This document shows positions 1-11,104 of a stretch of 64,000 nt of DNA, in pieces; position 1 is the stretch's first letter; every line of letters begins with the position of its first letter. Source of the DNA: Penium margaritaceum (taxonomy: Eukaryota > Streptophyta > Zygnematophyceae > Desmidiales > Peniaceae); assembly GCA_023375785.1 (NCBI GenBank), contig SZWC01000031.1, forward strand, positions 494,415 to 558,414, written 5' to 3'. Under the pieces are notes generated by a model, which worked only from the letters and a program-made list of their open reading frames with translations, made no database searches and was not told where the DNA came from. A program made the position numbers and the translations under genes.

Positions 1-524
1 GACTGGTGGAATCTGGTACCCGTCCGGGATTACGGGATACTCCACCGCCGGTGGTCCGTGTTCAGCTCCAACTGGCTCCATAGACCCCAAGGCCCTAGAG
101 GAAGCAACCAAGGAGGTCCCCTGGACTAGGGTGAGCCGCCCTTTGACTTGTCAATCAAGGAAAGGCACTTCAAGCCGTCGTTGGCTCGTGTCGGAGACGA
201 CTCTCGTCGGCGGTAGCCAAAGGCGGCTTCACCAAGGGTTGCTTGGATAGGCGTAGCGGGGCTATACTGCTCCATTTTGGGCGTGCTTGGATGCGTTGGA
301 AATCTCAGATCACAGGCTATAATAATCTGATGTAATCTCACCAAAATAACTAACCATTAATAAGTCGCAGCTCTTCTCAGTTTCTCCAATGTCTATTCTG
401 CCAGAATTCTTCTCCCTTGGTGTTGTGGCGACCCAAAGTACACACCTCCTTTGGAAGTCTCTTTTCACTAAGTAGCCGTGGACACTTAGGCGGTTCAAGG
501 CACGCCAGGACAGCCATTCTGACA
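1..524 (+). repeat. Family A LTR, 3' part (cut by window start)
   Basis: This stretch is the reverse complement of the last 500 or so bases of the LTR at 5012-5715, with scattered differences. It ends in ...CTGACA at 524 and is followed by AGGCT (525-529). The same five bases flank the other A LTR, which makes them a target-site duplication. It is the 3' LTR of an A element, or a solo LTR, placed in an E-family reverse transcriptase. Confidence 0.85.
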
Positions 525-952
525 AGGCTGGTCACCAAGGGCTACTTATAGCAAAATGGCATCGACTATACAGAAACCTTTGCCCTTGTTACAAAGTTTT
601 CCTCAGTGTAGACGGTCCTATCTTATGAAGCAGCAAAGGAATGTGAGGTTCACCACGTGGATGTTAAGACGGCATTCTTGAATGGGGACTTTAAGGATGA
701 GAACTACATGGAGCAGCCAGAGGGATTCGTCATGAATGGCGACGTGCACCTGGTTTCTATGCTACTAAAGTTACTCTATGGCCTCAAGCAAGCGTCACAT
801 TCTTAGAACTTAAAGATGGATGCGACATTGTAGTGCATGGGATTTGAGCGCTAAACGTGTGACTACTGCATCTATCACTAGTAGTGTGGGCATGAGATCC
901 TCACCATCATTGTCTATGTGGATAACATGATCCTCCTTTCTAAATGTATGTC
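525..952 (+). mobile_element. E-family copia fragment (E6, RT palm part)
   Basis: The plus strand reads as copia reverse transcriptase starting at the conserved LVxKGY stretch, followed by HHVDVKTAFLNGDF, EQPEGFVM, LLYGLKQAS and IIVYVDNM. It is a fossil with several breaks. The A LTR abuts its left edge and a minus-strand E LTR its right edge. It fits base for base onto the minus-strand E fragment at 5716-6021, as if both were halves of one copy split by element A. Confidence 0.85.
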
Positions 953-1687
953 TGTTGGAACTGAGGGCGAGAGAGAGCCTTAGAGCAGCGAGCATGTGGG
1001 ACTGAAAGGACATCACTTGTGCTGAAGAAAGGTTGTTGAATACTCAAAATGGTGGACTACATATAGAGCTAGAGCTTGTGCAAGTTAGCCCTCTCACATG
1101 GCAGACCAATTAGTCGTGGAGGCTAAGGTTAATACAGTAGAGTCCGTATTCATACACAAGAGAGGAATTGAGCCTAGCAATTAGGCTGACCACTTGCACA
1201 CAATATAAAGAGCTAGAAAATGCTCTCATGGCACACTCCTAGTGGTCACATAACCCAAAATGGCATGAACAAACACCATCTGTCCACGTCTAGCACACAA
1301 GGATCTCACCTTACCTAGAAACGAAGAACAGGTACCTTTTTCCCATTTAGCAAACCCTAACAAGGCAACCCAAGAATCTAGGACCATTTTGGATATTTCT
1401 CCCATCAGGTCTTTACCCTGGACCTCTTGTCGTTTTCTTTTCTCGGGCGAAGGCATGGAGCCATTGCCCAAGGTCACCTTGATATCGGCGGTCGATGACC
1501 TAAAAAATCCTGAGATTTCATCTCTCAATCCGACAATTGGATCAGCCTAAAATGTCGACCGTAGACAACTTTCCACGTGATCTTTCCAATGTTGAAGTTT
1601 GATTGAAAATCGAAGTAGTCATTTGGTAGTTTCCTGGAACTTGCTCCTGTGGACCTGAAATTGAGCCGGATGGCCCATTTTCCAACA
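953..1687 (-). repeat. Family E LTR (3' LTR of E4)
   Basis: This 735-bp LTR has the family ends TGTTGG at 953 and CCAACA at 1687. In its true (minus) orientation it lies just downstream of the RNase H remnant at 1688-3079, as a 3' LTR should. Close relatives lie at 28650-29375, 51853-52588 and 62812-63540. The flanking five bases do not match, so its left neighbour was joined by rearrangement. Confidence 0.9.
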
Positions 1688-3079
1688 ATTACTCACATTG
1701 TTGTAATCAGAGTGGGCTGAGTCTACATGCCCTCATGGAGAACTGCTGCTTCTCACGGGTCACTGATACCGAAATCAACGACCTGCTTGCGATTTTGAGT
1801 GAATTCTAGCTTCATAGCACCCTCTTGCACCATTTGTCTGATTAATCTGAATACAATGTCAAAGTCTTGGTGCCTGCATAGTGCTCAAGATTCTTGGCAA
1901 GTTCAATTGTGCTTTGGTTGTCAACGCGCACAGGAACAGGACTTGCCGCACTCCTACTCATCTCTTCCAGTAGATGTTGGAGCCAAAACGTTTCATTTGC
2001 TCCAAAGCTGAGAAACACGTACTTTGCTTCTGTGCTTTAGGTTTCCCCAACGACTTGTCGCTTGCTATACCAACTTGTGGCACCTCCATTCATGAGGAAC
2101 ACATGTCTAGAGATGGATTTCCAATCCTAAGGGTTTGAGGCCCTATCTACTTTAGTGTAGTCGATGATGCTTTTGTTGGTGCCGTTGTAGGTGATGCCGA
2201 TGTTGATGGTTCTAGAAAGGTAACAAAAGATCCTCTTCACCGCCTTCTGGTGCTCACTTTTGGGATTTTCCATGTGCTGGCTCATAGAACGTATAGCCTG
2301 TGCAAGATCCAGCTGCGTTACCACCATCGGGTACATGATACTCCCGGCAGCACTCTGGTACTTCTATTGCTCAGCTGCATCTTGTTCTTCACCGAAGCTC
2401 ACAAGGTACTACCGCATGTCAAATGATGTGCCGATGGGTTTTGCATTTGCCATGGCAAACCGCTCTAGTACGTCCTTGATTTAGCGGCTCTATTCCAACG
2501 AGAGAAAGCATGATTTGCGATCACACGTGACCTAGATACTTAGGAATCATGAGGCCTCCCAGGATCAGACATCTAGACGCGCTCGTGCATCACCTCCTTA
2601 AACTCTTGAAGTGCAGGCATGCTGTTGGAAAGGAGGAGCATGTCATCCACATACACAATGATGATGAGTACCTCATGACCATGTAGCTAGCGATAAACAA
2701 TGTAGTCACACTCATTGCGCTCAAATCCTATGCACTGCAGCGCCGCATCCAGCTTTTGGCTCCAAGCACGAGACGCTTGCTTGACGCCGTACAGTGACTT
2801 TTGCAGCTTACTAACGAGGTGCTCCTGGCCATGACAAACCCCTCCGGTTGCTCCATGTAGATCTCCTCCTCCAAGTCACCATTCAAAAATGCCATATTGA
2901 CATCCATGTGGTGGATCTAAAAGTCTTCAGCTACTACATAAGAGAGGAACAGGTATAGAGGTATACATAGAGGTATAGAGATACACTTTACAATGGGTGC
3001 AAAGGTTTTGTGAAGTCAATGCGCTCTTGCTGCGAGTAGCCCTTGGCGACTAGCCTCGCCTTGTACTTCTCCACGTTGT
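1688..3079 (-). mobile_element. E-family copia fragment (E4, RT to RNase H)
   Basis: Read on the minus strand, this holds copia Pol. Near 3070 is EKYKARLVAKGYSQQE, then the RT fingers and palm. A TQLDLAQAIRSMSQHM-type connection follows at about 2130-2340, and RNase H at about 1740-2120. The protein resembles E1, E3 and E5. It is a fossil with roughly ten breaks. Its own 3' LTR follows at 953-1687, and a plus-strand B LTR replaces whatever lay upstream. Confidence 0.85.
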
Positions 3080-3810
3080 TGTTGACTTCATATGTCCCTT
3101 GTCCATAGCTGACATTTGGACACACATAGGACATGCATTGCTCCCTTGGAGTAATTCCCCTTAGTCTTGTCCAGATAGACTAGGTATGCACTGCTCCTTT
3201 GGAGCAAGTGCCCTTGGTCAAAGCAGGATAGTATAGCAAGCAAACACTTCATAGGACAACTCCTTGTGGCTAAGATGTTCCAGAGTTAGTCTTTTCAGTG
3301 AGAGGTCATTGGGTCAAATCCCAGCCAAGTGACTAATGTTCTTTGTGACCAAAAGGGGGACAGAAGGTTCCAAGAGACATCTTAGAACATTCCAAGGTCC
3401 TTTCTCGTGGCTGGCGCCACTTGGCATTCACAAGGAGCGCCATGTAGGAAGGGGGGAGATGCAATTTAGATTTCCCCCAAAGTGACTCATCTAAGGAGCC
3501 ATTACGCGCATTGGATGGAGGCTGGCTTCAGGACTATAAGAACCTGTTAGTTGTGTGTCATTGATGACAGTTCTTCCTTTTGAGACTCCTTACATAGCTG
3601 TCCACCAAAGGCAGACACCAAAGAAGAATTGGTTGATCTAAGCCCTTGGAGTGAGCTCCTCGGGCAAAAGTGACCAGGTGCTAAGCACACAGTGCAAGGG
3701 AGTGATTCCTGTGAGTGCTTAGTGTGGAACCTTGATTATGAGGATGATATCTCCTCCTAGTTGTAATACTATGAGCGGACGGTAAGCGCCAATGTGTCGG
3801 CCTTGTTTTC
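3080..3810 (+). repeat. Family B LTR (most of one copy)
   Basis: It starts TGTTGACTTC at 3080 and matches the B consensus to TTGTTTTC near 3810. A TATA-like CTATAAG lies at 3534-3540, a tandem pair of GGCATGCACTGCTCC-like units in the first 150 bases, and a tRNA-like A-box/B-box pair in the middle third. It separates E4 (left) from element A Gag (right), both on the minus strand. No target duplication is seen. Confidence 0.85.
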
Positions 3811-4994
3811 ATACCCCTTGTCTATCAAGTTGCTCACACTCAAAATGTCACCCAGGCCAGGGACATGTTGCACATTTTGGAAAACACATTGTGTCTTCTT
3901 ACCACCAACCACCTCCTCTACGTCCACATCACCTTGGCCTGCCGCATGTTCGACCTTGTCGTTGGCAGTCACCATGGACTTTGCAGACTTGGTGTAGTTG
4001 ATGAACCCCACCTTCTCAACTTGGGTATGCTCCTCCGCACCTGAGTCGAGGCACCGCCGGTTGGCGCCCTTCAGGTCGTGGTTCTTTGTGCCATTGAGGA
4101 GCGCCTTCTTGCCTTTGGAATCTTTGCCGCCAGACTGCGCCTCCTCCGGGCACTCCTTGGCCCAATGGGCCTCCTTGCCACAGTTATGGCATGCACCCCT
4201 CTTGGCACCCTTCTTGTTGCCGCTGTTATCGCCGCCTCGCTTGTCGCTACTGCTGCTATCCTGCGTTTTGGTGACAAGGGCAGTTGAGGATGACGAGGTC
4301 TTGCCACCACTCTGACGGTGTACCTCATTGCAGATGTACTCGGCGACTATGCCGTAGGTGAGTTTATCCTCCTCCCAACCTCCCTGCACGGTGATGAGAG
4401 GACCCCAACTGTCAGGTAGAGCCATGAGGAGCGCCATCATTTACATCTTCGTGTCAATCTTCCACCCTACATCATTGCATTGTGAGGCAAGAGACTCAAT
4501 CTGTTGCATGGCGGAAATGACGTCCTCACCCTCCCGACTCTCACTGTCAAGAGTCGCTTGATTCCGAAGATCTTGTTGGCTAGGGATGTTGATTGGTGGA
4601 TGGAGCAAAGCTTCTTACGCGCGTCGGCTGCCAGTTCACAGCCATGGATACAGCCCCACTACGATTCATGCAACGCAAACAACAGGAGCATCAGCGCCTC
4701 CGTGTTCTTCTTCGCGAAGGCCGCCTTCTCCTCGTCGGTTACGCTCACATCTTGAACCTCTGTGCCCTTCATGAGCTCCAGTAGTCCCTTGTGTGCGAGG
4801 TAGATCTCAAAATTCCACCACCAGAGCCCAAAGCCTGGGCCGCCCATGTACTTTTGGATGGGCGAGGACTCTGTCTTCTGCGCCATGTTGAACTTCTGCA
4901 ATGGACAGTCTCAACGTGCGACGGCGATGTCGCCCGGAGCGACTCTTCCGTGCATTGCGGAAGCCGTGAACGTCTTGGTAGGCAAGTCAGGGCC
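3811..4994 (-). mobile_element. Element A leader, Gag and protease remnant
   Basis: On the minus strand, downstream of the A LTR and PBS, the leader is followed by a copia Gag starting near 4901 (MQKFNMAQKTESSPIQKYMG). Then come the DSWGPLITVQGGWEEDKLTY block near 4400 and a CCHC zinc knuckle, CHNCGKEAHWAKEC, at 4150-4191. Last is a protease-like LDSGAEEH near 4040, with the VSNLIDKGY stretch at the end. The same Gag type occurs in F1 and more distantly in B and C. It is a fossil with a few breaks. Its A-rich zinc-knuckle spacer is lysine- and serine-rich. Confidence 0.85.
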
Positions 4995-5009
4995 GTGGGC
5001 CCATAACCC
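4995..5009 (-). other. Half-tRNA primer-binding site of element A
   Basis: Two bases after the LTR end, the minus strand reads GGGTTATGGGCCCAC. From memory of the plant initiator tRNA-Met, this is the exact complement of GUGGGCCCAUAACCC in its anticodon stem-loop, not of the tRNA 3' end. Drosophila copia, yeast Ty5 and Volvox Osser are known to prime this way, from a tRNA cut in the anticodon loop. Confidence 0.85.
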
Positions 5010-5011
5010 TT

Positions 5012-5715
5012 TGTCAGGATGGCTGTCTTAAGGTGCCCTGAACTGCCCATGGCTACTTAGTGCAAAGAGACTTCCGAAGGAGGTGTGTGCTTTGGGTCGC
5101 CACAACTCCAAGGGAGCAAAACTCTGGCACAATACAGTTTACGGAAACGGAGAAGAGCTGCGAATCATAAATGGTTGGTTATTTTGGTAAGATTACATCT
5201 GATTCTTATAGCCCGTGATCTGAGCTTTCCAACGCATCCAAGCACGCCCAAAATGGAGCAGTATAGACCCTGTTAAGCCCATCAAACAACCCTTGGAGCA
5301 GCCGCCTTTGGCTGCCGCCGACGTGAGTCGTCTCCGGCACAAGCCGACGACGACTCGAAGTGCCTTTCCTTGATTGGCAAGTCAAAGGGCGGCTCGACCT
5401 GGTCCAGGGGACCTCCTTGGTCGCTTCCTCTAGGGCCTTGGGGTCTATGGAGCCAGTTGGAGCTGAACACGGACCACCGGCGGTGGAGTATCTCGTCACC
5501 CCGGACGGGTACCAGATTCCACCCGCCGCTCCACCCGAACTTTGGGTAGAGCTAACTTTCTCAATTCTCAAGCAAATCGAGCAACAGAAAGCTCAAATTC
5601 GCATGGAAAACTCCAAGAAGTCCAAATCTGCAATCCAATTGGATATCGAATCACTCTCTAGTGATCGGAATAGGGAAACGGCAAACGGCATCCATGGCAG
5701 GGGCACTTTTTATCA
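5012..5715 (-). repeat. Family A LTR, complete (5' LTR)
   Basis: In true orientation it runs from TGATAAAAAG (5715) to CTGACA (5012), 704 bp. It is bounded by AGGCT outside and by the half-tRNA PBS inside. The plus strand of this LTR carries a 139-codon open frame at 5360-5779 that I regard as chance, because the sister LTR at 1-524 does not keep it. Confidence 0.9.
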
Positions 5716-6021
5716 AGCCTCCGCTTGTACTTTTCCAGGTTGCCATCTGCTCTCTGCTTCTTCTTTATCACCCACTTGAACTTTATCTCCTTGCATCTAG
5801 GTGGAAACTCAGCTAGCTACCACGTGTCATTGTCCGGTTGCGATTGTACTACCTACTACACAACGTGCGCCCAATGTACTATATCTGGTGCAACCATTGC
5901 CTCCTAGTATGACGTTGGTTCATGGGAATCTACTTGAACTACAAGATTCATTTTTTTTGGGTTCTGCAGCATCCACAAATGGCCACGCTCACCAGGCTTG
6001 TAGCGCATCCTAAGAGGGTAT
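5716..6021 (-). mobile_element. E-family copia fragment (E6, RT amino end)
   Basis: The minus strand reads YPLRMRYKPGERGH, then a spacer, then FKWVIKKKQRADGNLEKYK, the standard start of copia RT. It stops at the AGGCT target site where element A inserted. It is a fossil with several breaks. The continuation of the same reading (LVTKGY...) lies at 530-952 on the other strand. Confidence 0.8.
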
Positions 6022-6779
6022 TGTCAACCAGCTTGAGGCTGCGGACTAAAAAATAAGGCCGACACAATGGCACTTTCCTTCCACTCCTAGTATTGCAAAT
6101 AGGAGAAGATATCGCCGTCTAAATCACGGTTCTTCACTGAGAAACTCATCAGAATGACTTCTTTACACTATTTCCTTGGCACATCGTCACTTTCGCGCGA
6201 GAAGGTGACTCATGGGGCTTAGACCAACCAATGCTTCTTTAGTGTTTGCCTTTGGAGGACAACTCTATAAGGAGTCTCAAAGGTAAGAAGTGTGATCAAT
6301 GACAGGCAATTGATAGGTTCTTATAGTCTTACAACCAACCTCTAGCCTAGGCGCGGAGTGGCTCCTTGGATGAGCCACTTTGGGACAATCTGGATTACAT
6401 CATCCCGCGTGCCTTCATGGCGCTCCCTGTGACCGCTAAGTGGCGCCAGCCACCAGGAAGGACCTTGGAATGTTACAAGATGTCTATGAGAACCTTCGTG
6501 TCCCCCTTTTGGTCACAAAGAAAGATAATCACTGAGCTGGGACTTGACCCAGTGACCTCTCCCTCTATGGACTAACTCTATAACGTCTAAGCCACAAGGA
6601 GTTGTCCTAGGTAGTGTTTGTTGGCTATACTATCCAGTTTAGACCAAAGGGACTTGCTCAAAAGGAGAAGTGCATGCCTTGCCTATCTGGACCACACTCA
6701 GGGGACTTACCTCAAGGGAGCAGTGCATGCCTGGTCCGTTCTGTGCCTGTCCAAATGTTAGCTATAGACGAGGGGCATA
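6022..6779 (-). repeat. B2 3' LTR (family B)
   Basis: It starts TGTCAACCAG (revcomp of the ...GGTTGACA end) and keeps the B pattern: the CTAGGCGCGGAGTGGC and GTCACAAAGAAAG blocks and the paired GCATGCACTGCTCC units. The far edge near 6779 fades into RNase H sequence of the same element. Confidence 0.85.
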
Positions 6780-8190
6780 GAATGATGTCATGTACGCTGG
6801 GAGATGACATCATTCTATGCCGTTTTCATGGCACTCTCGTTGTCAATACTGGCTTCCGTTGCTTTTGTATCTGGCACTTTTTTTCCAAGAAGCAAACTGC
6901 GTAGCCACTATGTCTCCTTACATGCTTCTGACATAGCGATGTACTCTTCCTCAGCAGTAGAGAAGGAGACATTCTTATTTTCTGCTTACCCAAAAGAATG
7001 TACCACCGTTCAAGAGGCAGAAAAATCCCGTGGTGGACTTTCGGTCATCAGTTCTTCCTCCCAAGTCAGCGTCTGTGTAGCATACCAGCCGTAGCGGGTC
7101 ACATCCCTCCCGGCCTCCAAACTGGAGTCCCATGTGTCTTATCTTTTGTAGATATCGCATGATGTGCTTGACTACTTGCCAGTGTTATGGACCTGGATTG
7201 ACCACAAACCTGCTTACTTGTTCCACAGCATAGCAAATATCAGTGTGTGTCCCTACCATGGCATCCATGTGGTTGCCAACAGTAGACTAGTAGGGATGTT
7301 CTCCATCTCACGCCGTTCTGCTTCCGTTCTGGGACTCATGGAGGAGGAGAGCTTGATTTCTGTTGTCATGGATGTGCTGATGGGCTTGCAGTCCTCCATG
7401 TTATAGCACTTGAGAACCTCCATGATATACTTGGTGTGGTTCTGCTTGATGGTGCCTCCTGCTCGATTATACAGGACGGCTATTTCAAGGTAGAACTTGA
7501 GCGGACCCATGTCCTTCATCTTGAACCTGCTACAAAGATCTATCTTTAGCTTATACAATAGCTCAACTGACGATGAGCAAATGAGTAGGTCATCCATGTA
7601 TAGTGCAACCAGAATCAAGCCTTGCTCATTCCCCCACACATACACACTAAGGTCATTACGACAGTGCGTGAAGGTGATCAAAACTGTGCATGTCCTTGCA
7701 CCAAATTATTGGGACCTCTTTCATCCCGTAGAGTGCTTTCACAAGTTTGTAAACCTTGCCTTGTGGAGCTTTCACCCCTTTAAGCGCTTCCATCAGTGCT
7801 TCTTTGTCATACTTTCCGTAGAGGAAAGTTGTCTTGATGTCCATTTAGTGGAACTCTAGATCCTTTGCTGTATTTGATGGCCAACATGTATCTGATGGAA
7901 GCAAAGGTGATGACAGGCACAAAGATCTCCTTGTACTCAAAGCTTACACATTAGGAAACTTCCTTTGCCACAATTTGTGCTAAATACTTGTAAATAGTAC
8001 AATCTTGCTTAAACGTTTACCGGAGTACACACTAAGACCCTATCATGTGCGTGTGTGGGGACCTGTCCCTATCATGCTGTGTTCTCGTCAATGGATGTGA
8101 GTTTGCTATCCACCGCCTCTTTCCACTTTGCCGCTTCTGGCATGTTCATAGCCTCCACTACAGTCACATGCTCTCTCTGAGCCAAGTATG
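6780..8190 (-). mobile_element. B2 RT and RNase H remnant
   Basis: Read on the minus strand, the RT begins near 8160 (KWKEAVDSKLTSIDENTA-like). DIKTTFLYGKYDKEAL lies near 7840, YGMKEVPIIW near 7700, and LVALYMDDLLICSSS with FKMKDMGPLKFYLEIAV near 7560. RNase H is at about 6980-7160, with LVCYTDADLGGRTDDRKSTTG. It is a fossil with many breaks. The longest unbroken piece is 142 codons (7253-7681). Confidence 0.85.
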
Positions 8191-9640
8191 ACTAGTTGAG
8201 TCCGGTCCATTCCGCACTCTCAACATCATACTTTGGCGGAAGCTCCTGGCCCATACTATGCAGAAATGTTGCTAGTGGTGCTTCAAGGCTTAGTTGCTTC
8301 TGTTGTTCTCGCATTGCCAATGATCCGTTGTGTGGGGAAGAGCCACCGTCCTCAGACCTGAACAAAGAGGCCTCGGATGAGTTTGACTCAGTGTCAAAGT
8401 CCTTTGCTATGTCACCATCATTCAGTTTGACTAGTACCATGTCCCTGTTCTAAGATGCTTCATCACTTGACTGAAGCATGACAACCTAGTCTCCTAATTG
8501 AGGAGCGCGGATAGGACCTAGCAGTGCTCCTTTGCTGAACATCATTTCATCAACCTTGATGTCTGGCTCCTGATGAAATTTTCATTCGCTGGTCCCACAT
8601 CATGTACGCCTTGTATGCGATGTCGTATCCAACCATAACATACTTGCAAGCACGTACATCCAACTTGCCGCTTCTTTCTCTTGCTTGGATCCTTTCCCAG
8701 GGAGTGCAGAAAAAAACCTTCAAGAATGAGGCATCTGGCTCTTCCCTAACAAAGCTTCCGGTGGCATCCTTAACAGCTTTTCTTGTTGCTTCTTATCGCG
8801 CCTTCCAAACGTGGCCGCCAAAGTGAGATTCACAAGGTAGCAAGCATTTCTTGCAGCTTTAGCCCAAATGCGAGGTGGAAGTTTAACGTCAAAGAGCATG
8901 CTTCCTGTCATGACGAGGATAGTCTGGTTCATGTGCTTGTTAATGCCATTGTTCTAAGGTGTCAAGGTGTGGTGGTCTGTTGGTTGATACTGTGATGTCT
9001 CAAGCATCCTTTGCATGCCTCGTACTCATCACTGTTGTTTGTGCATAGTGCCTTGACCTTCCTCCTTGTCTGCCACTCTACAATTGCGACGAAGTCTTGT
9101 AGTTTCTCCTTGACCTCTCCCTTTATCTTAAAGAAGTAGATCGGCATCTTGCGATTGAGGTCATCAATAAAGGCCACAAAGTACTTGCTGTCGGCGCTTG
9201 AAGGATTGCAATATGGTCCACACAAATTAGAATGCACCAGATCCAAGATTGGTACAACACGTTATCCATTATGCTCCACAGGGTTTCTCTTTGCCATGCT
9301 TTAAAGACATGGCTTACAGAGCTTGTTACATTATCCCTCATCCTTGGCCTTGCATCCTCCATCCCATGAACCACTTCTTGCTGCTACATAGTTTACACTG
9401 TGTTGTAAGCCACACGGCCAAACCGTGTGTGTCATAGCTTAACATCTGTGTCTTTGGTGGAATTGGCCGCCATGGTCAAAGGCTATGGTACAATATCAGG
9501 CTTTGGAGACTTGCGCTCTTCTACCACCGCATATCCCTCATTTGTACTCTCAAGGGGCTTAGTTTGCAGCAAGTAGAGCATATCAACTCTTCGGACATGT
9601 CCTTGGTGTCCTTAATATCCTTGTTCTTGAAAATCACGGC
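8191..9640 (-). mobile_element. B2 integrase and linker remnant
   Basis: Minus-strand homology to copia integrase runs from the GAG-pre-integrase zone (about 9330-9640) through MDLVHSNLCGPY (near 9240), YFVAFIDDLNRK, MNQTILVMTGSMLF (near 8930) and WAKAARNACYLVN. A serine- and acid-rich linker (about 8190-8560) follows, leading into RT. It is a fossil with several breaks. Confidence 0.8.
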
Positions 9641-10375
9641 CTCCTCCTACGTCAAGACAGCCGTCATGGAATAGTGTATGATTTTGCACACAAATAAGAG
9701 GTTTGCCGTAAACGACTGCATGTAGATGAAGTTTTCTAGCTTCAAGTCTTTTTTAGCATCGTTCACGTTGATGCTCATCAACTTATCTCCCTCGCCTTGC
9801 GCATGGACAAGGTTGTTGTTGGCGCACCTGAAGCGACGTTCAATGTCCCCAATGGAGATGAACCCATCCTTCTCCCTTGAAGAATGGTGGTTCATACATG
9901 AGTCAAGTCCATAGGTTCCCCACTTGAGTAGTGCTGCTCCTTTGGTTTTTGGCACACTCTGAGTCATTATGTACGTCAATTCCTTCTTACCCTTTCATTT
10001 TCCCTCGTTTTTACCACCATGGTCTGTATCTTCCTTCTTGACGGCCGGCGTACCCGCACCCAATGCCTGAGCTTGCCACATTTGCGGCACTTTGCGAGAC
10101 GCTTTGAACCCTTTCCACCGCCACAAACTCCTCTTCCTCTACTGCCATCGCAATTGCTACTACTCGGACCAGAAGAGGAGTTGTTGCCACGGCCACCGTA
10201 TAGTACAATATAAGCAAAACTATTAGCCACACTATCACTATAATGCATGGCCTCTTTGCACGCGTACCCATACACTGCCTCATATGTCAAATCCTCCTCC
10301 TCGTCACCACCAAAGATGGTGATAAGAGGATCCCAGCTTTTAGGTAGCACCATGAGGAGGATGATGGCTTGTATG
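9641..10375 (-). mobile_element. B2 protease and Gag, carboxyl part
   Basis: The minus strand carries Gag MVLPKSWDPLITIFGG near 10353, a glycine- and serine-rich spacer, a CRKCGKLRHWVRV-type zinc-knuckle region near 10060, and a protease-like YGLDSCMNHHSSREKDGF near 9900. The reading is interrupted at 10375 by B3 and resumes at 22483 with the preceding Gag residues, which shows that B3 inserted here. Confidence 0.85.
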
Positions 10376-11104
10376 TGTCAACCGGCCTGAGGCAACGGAC
10401 TAGAAAACAACGCGCACACAATGGCAGTTGACGTGTGTTCCTAGTACTACAACTAGAAGGAGATCTTACCCTGAGAATCACGGTTCCACGTTGAGCAGTT
10501 CATAGGAATCACTTTCTTGCACTATGTCCTTAGAACCTGGTCACTTTTGCGCAATGAGCTAGGTCCTATGGCTTAAACCAACCAATGATTCTTCAATGTC
10601 TGCCACTGGTGGACACCTCTATGAGGAGTCTCAAAGGTAAGAACGGTAATCAATGACATCCAACTGAGAGGTTCATCTAGTCCTAGAGCCAGCCTCTAGC
10701 CTAGGCGAGTAGTGGCTCCTTGGATGAACCACTTTGGGGGTAATCTGGATTGCATCATACCCCCTGCCTACATGGCGCTTCCTATGACCGTCAAGTGGCA
10801 CCAGCCACCTGGAAGGACCTTGGAATAAGGGCGAGACCAATTCCTTTGGACTCCGGGATCGGACTCGGGGATCCGGGTCCAGAGACTAATTCGGGAACAT
10901 CTAAGCCACAAGGAGTTGTCCTAGGTGGTGTTTACATGATATAATATCCAATTTAGACCAACGGGACTTGCTCAAAAGGAGCAGTGCATGCCTTGTCTAT
11001 CTCGACCAGACTTGGGTGACTTACTCTAAGGGAGCAATACATGCCTTGTCCGTCATGTGCCTATCTAAATGTGAGCTATGGACAGGGAGCATATCATGTC
11101 AACA
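10376..11104 (-). repeat. B3 3' LTR (family B)
   Basis: It runs 729 bp from TGTCAACCGGCC at 10376 to the TCATGTCAACA end at 11104. Directly beyond, the minus strand shows the purine-rich GGTACAAGGGAGAGTT (11105-11120), a normal polypurine tract for this family. Confidence 0.9.

Noticed and set aside
952-953. Self-integration of an E cDNA (LTR end joined to its own RT, inverted)
   Set aside because: The E fragment on the left is tied by the AGGCT duplication to a fragment at 5716, so it was split by element A in the genome; a later inversion fits better.
5360-5779. Open frame of 139 codons (MPFLDWQVKGRLD...) that might be a host gene
   Set aside because: It runs antisense through the A LTR and past its end, and the sister LTR at 1-524 does not keep the frame.
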